Below are positions 63,407 through 64,000 of a DNA stretch of 64,000 bases, in pieces; the first letter of the stretch is position 1, and each line of letters opens with the position of its first letter. The translations under genes were made by a program, and so were the position numbers. The notes under the pieces were generated by a model. It made no database searches and was not told the DNA's origin. It saw only the letters and a program-made list of their open reading frames with translations. Origin of the DNA: Rhodospirillaceae bacterium (GTDB taxonomy: Bacteria; Pseudomonadota; Alphaproteobacteria; Thalassobaculales; Thalassobaculaceae); assembly GCA_018401495.1 (NCBI GenBank), contig JAGYJX010000008.1:1-64000 (forward strand). Direction: 5' to 3'.

Positions 63407-64000
63407 ATGACCGACCGTGTGCGCCGTGTCTTCCTGCGCGCGGCGATGCCGTGGCTCAGCCTGCCGATGGTGGCGTTGTTGGCGCTGCTGGTCGCGGCGC
63501 CGGCGACGGCCCAACTGCCGGGCCTGCCGGCCGCCAACGCCGAAGAGCCGGCGATCACCGGCGAACTCGATCAACTGGTCAAGACGCTCGAGGATCCGCA
63601 GCGCCGCCAGCAGCTGGTGCAGGATCTGAAGGCGATCCTGGAGGCCCAGCGCAAGACGGCGGAAGAGGCACGGGAATCCGCCGTCGGCAACAATCTCGGC
63701 GAGGCGGTGGCGACCCAGACCGAGCGGGTCAGCGCGGTGTTTCAGCGGTTCGTCGACTGGCTCGGCACCTTCGACCAGTTGCCGGGTTGGCTCGCCAAGC
63801 AGGCGGAGGATCCACGCCGGCGGGCGTTCTGGACCGAGGTCGGCACCGTCGTCGGCCTGACGGTCCTGACGGTCCTGCTGGCCCGCTGGGTTGCCGGTCT
63901 GGTGCTGCGCCGGCCGATCACCCGGATGCGCGCCGCCGAACCGGCGACCGTGCAGAGCCGGGTGTTCCTGGCGGTCACGCTGGCGCTGGTCGAGGCGTTC
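63407..64000 (+). CDS. Mechanosensitive (MscS-like) channel, N-terminal part, truncated by the window end
   Basis: The frame is open from the ATG at 63407 to the last base (198 codons). It begins with a signal-type hydrophobic segment (SLPMVALLALLVAAPATAQ). A periplasmic coiled-coil-rich stretch follows, with TGELDQLVKTLEDPQRRQQLV. Then comes the first membrane helix (VGTVVGLTVLTVLLARWVAGLVL) and the start of a second. This layout is typical of larger MscS-like channels. The pore domain lies beyond the window, so the assignment is provisional. Confidence 0.7.
   Translation, partial: MTDRVRRVFLRAAMPWLSLPMVALLALLVAAPATAQLPGLPAANAEEPAITGELDQLVKTLEDPQRRQQLVQDLKAILEAQRKTAEEARESAVGNNLGEAVATQTERVSAVFQRFVDWLGTFDQLPGWLAKQAEDPRRRAFWTEVGTVVGLTVLTVLLARWVAGLVLRRPITRMRAAEPATVQSRVFLAVTLALVEAF

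Noticed and set aside
63567..63582. A RutR-like sequence TCGATCAACTGGTCAA similar to the preT box
   Set aside because: It lies inside the MscS-like coding frame, where it encodes LDQLVK, and no promoter is expected there. Taken as chance.

Overview
The window is very GC-rich, densely coding DNA with the gene content and gene order of an alphaproteobacterium, probably a Rhodospirillales-like marine or halotolerant organism. The support is a COX15-type heme A synthase, an alphaproteobacterial DivL-type kinase, and the block divL-tsaE-amgK-murU-addB-addA-trxA. I cannot name the genus.

Layout. 0-6.3 kb: tRNA-Ser, ctaA, a DinG-like helicase operon ending in two tandem GNAT acetyltransferases, and a class III adenylate cyclase. 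6.1-13 kb: a DmpA-type peptidase with an MFS transporter, a malate/lactate dehydrogenase, a maleate-isomerase-like protein, a ParS/RES toxin-antitoxin pair, a lipoprotein hydrolase, and a small GIY-YIG nuclease gene bracketed by inverted repeats. 13.1-30.7 kb: a reductive pyrimidine catabolism locus with an NMT1-type ABC importer, dihydropyrimidinase, N-carbamoyl amino acid hydrolase and the dihydropyrimidine dehydrogenase pair PreT/PreA. RutR-like boxes lie in front of both catabolic transcription units. An RND exporter, LolA-like protein and beta-barrel cassette with a divergent TetR gene and a perfect palindromic operator sits between the importer ATPase and its permeases. 30.8-41.6 kb: scattered acyl-CoA metabolism (SDR, MaoC hydratase, CoA-transferase, enoyl-CoA hydratase), an LLM flavin oxidoreductase, two PLP enzymes, and a mosaic of dispersed palindromic repeats near 32 kb.

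41.7-48.1 kb is a methyl-cycle and osmolyte block: ahcY with a structured leader and a terminator, an IS256-family element with an 8-bp target duplication, an AT-rich promoter region, the glycine/sarcosine and sarcosine/dimethylglycine methyltransferases that make glycine betaine, and metK. MetK feeds SAM to the two methyltransferases and AhcY removes the SAH they make. 48.2-59.6 kb holds divL (tyrosine in place of the phospho-histidine), tsaE, amgK, murU, addB, addA and trxA. 59.6-64 kb holds a PrpF isomerase, an alpha/beta hydrolase, CorA, a GFA protein and the start of an MscS-like channel that runs off the window.

A caution on quality: about a dozen otherwise well-conserved genes carry single-base frameshifts (five in addA alone), and the tRNA lacks two acceptor bases. 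The reading frame resumes intact each time, which fits consensus indel errors better than gene decay. Many genes are joined by ATGA or GTGA stop/start overlaps, and I used these to choose starts.
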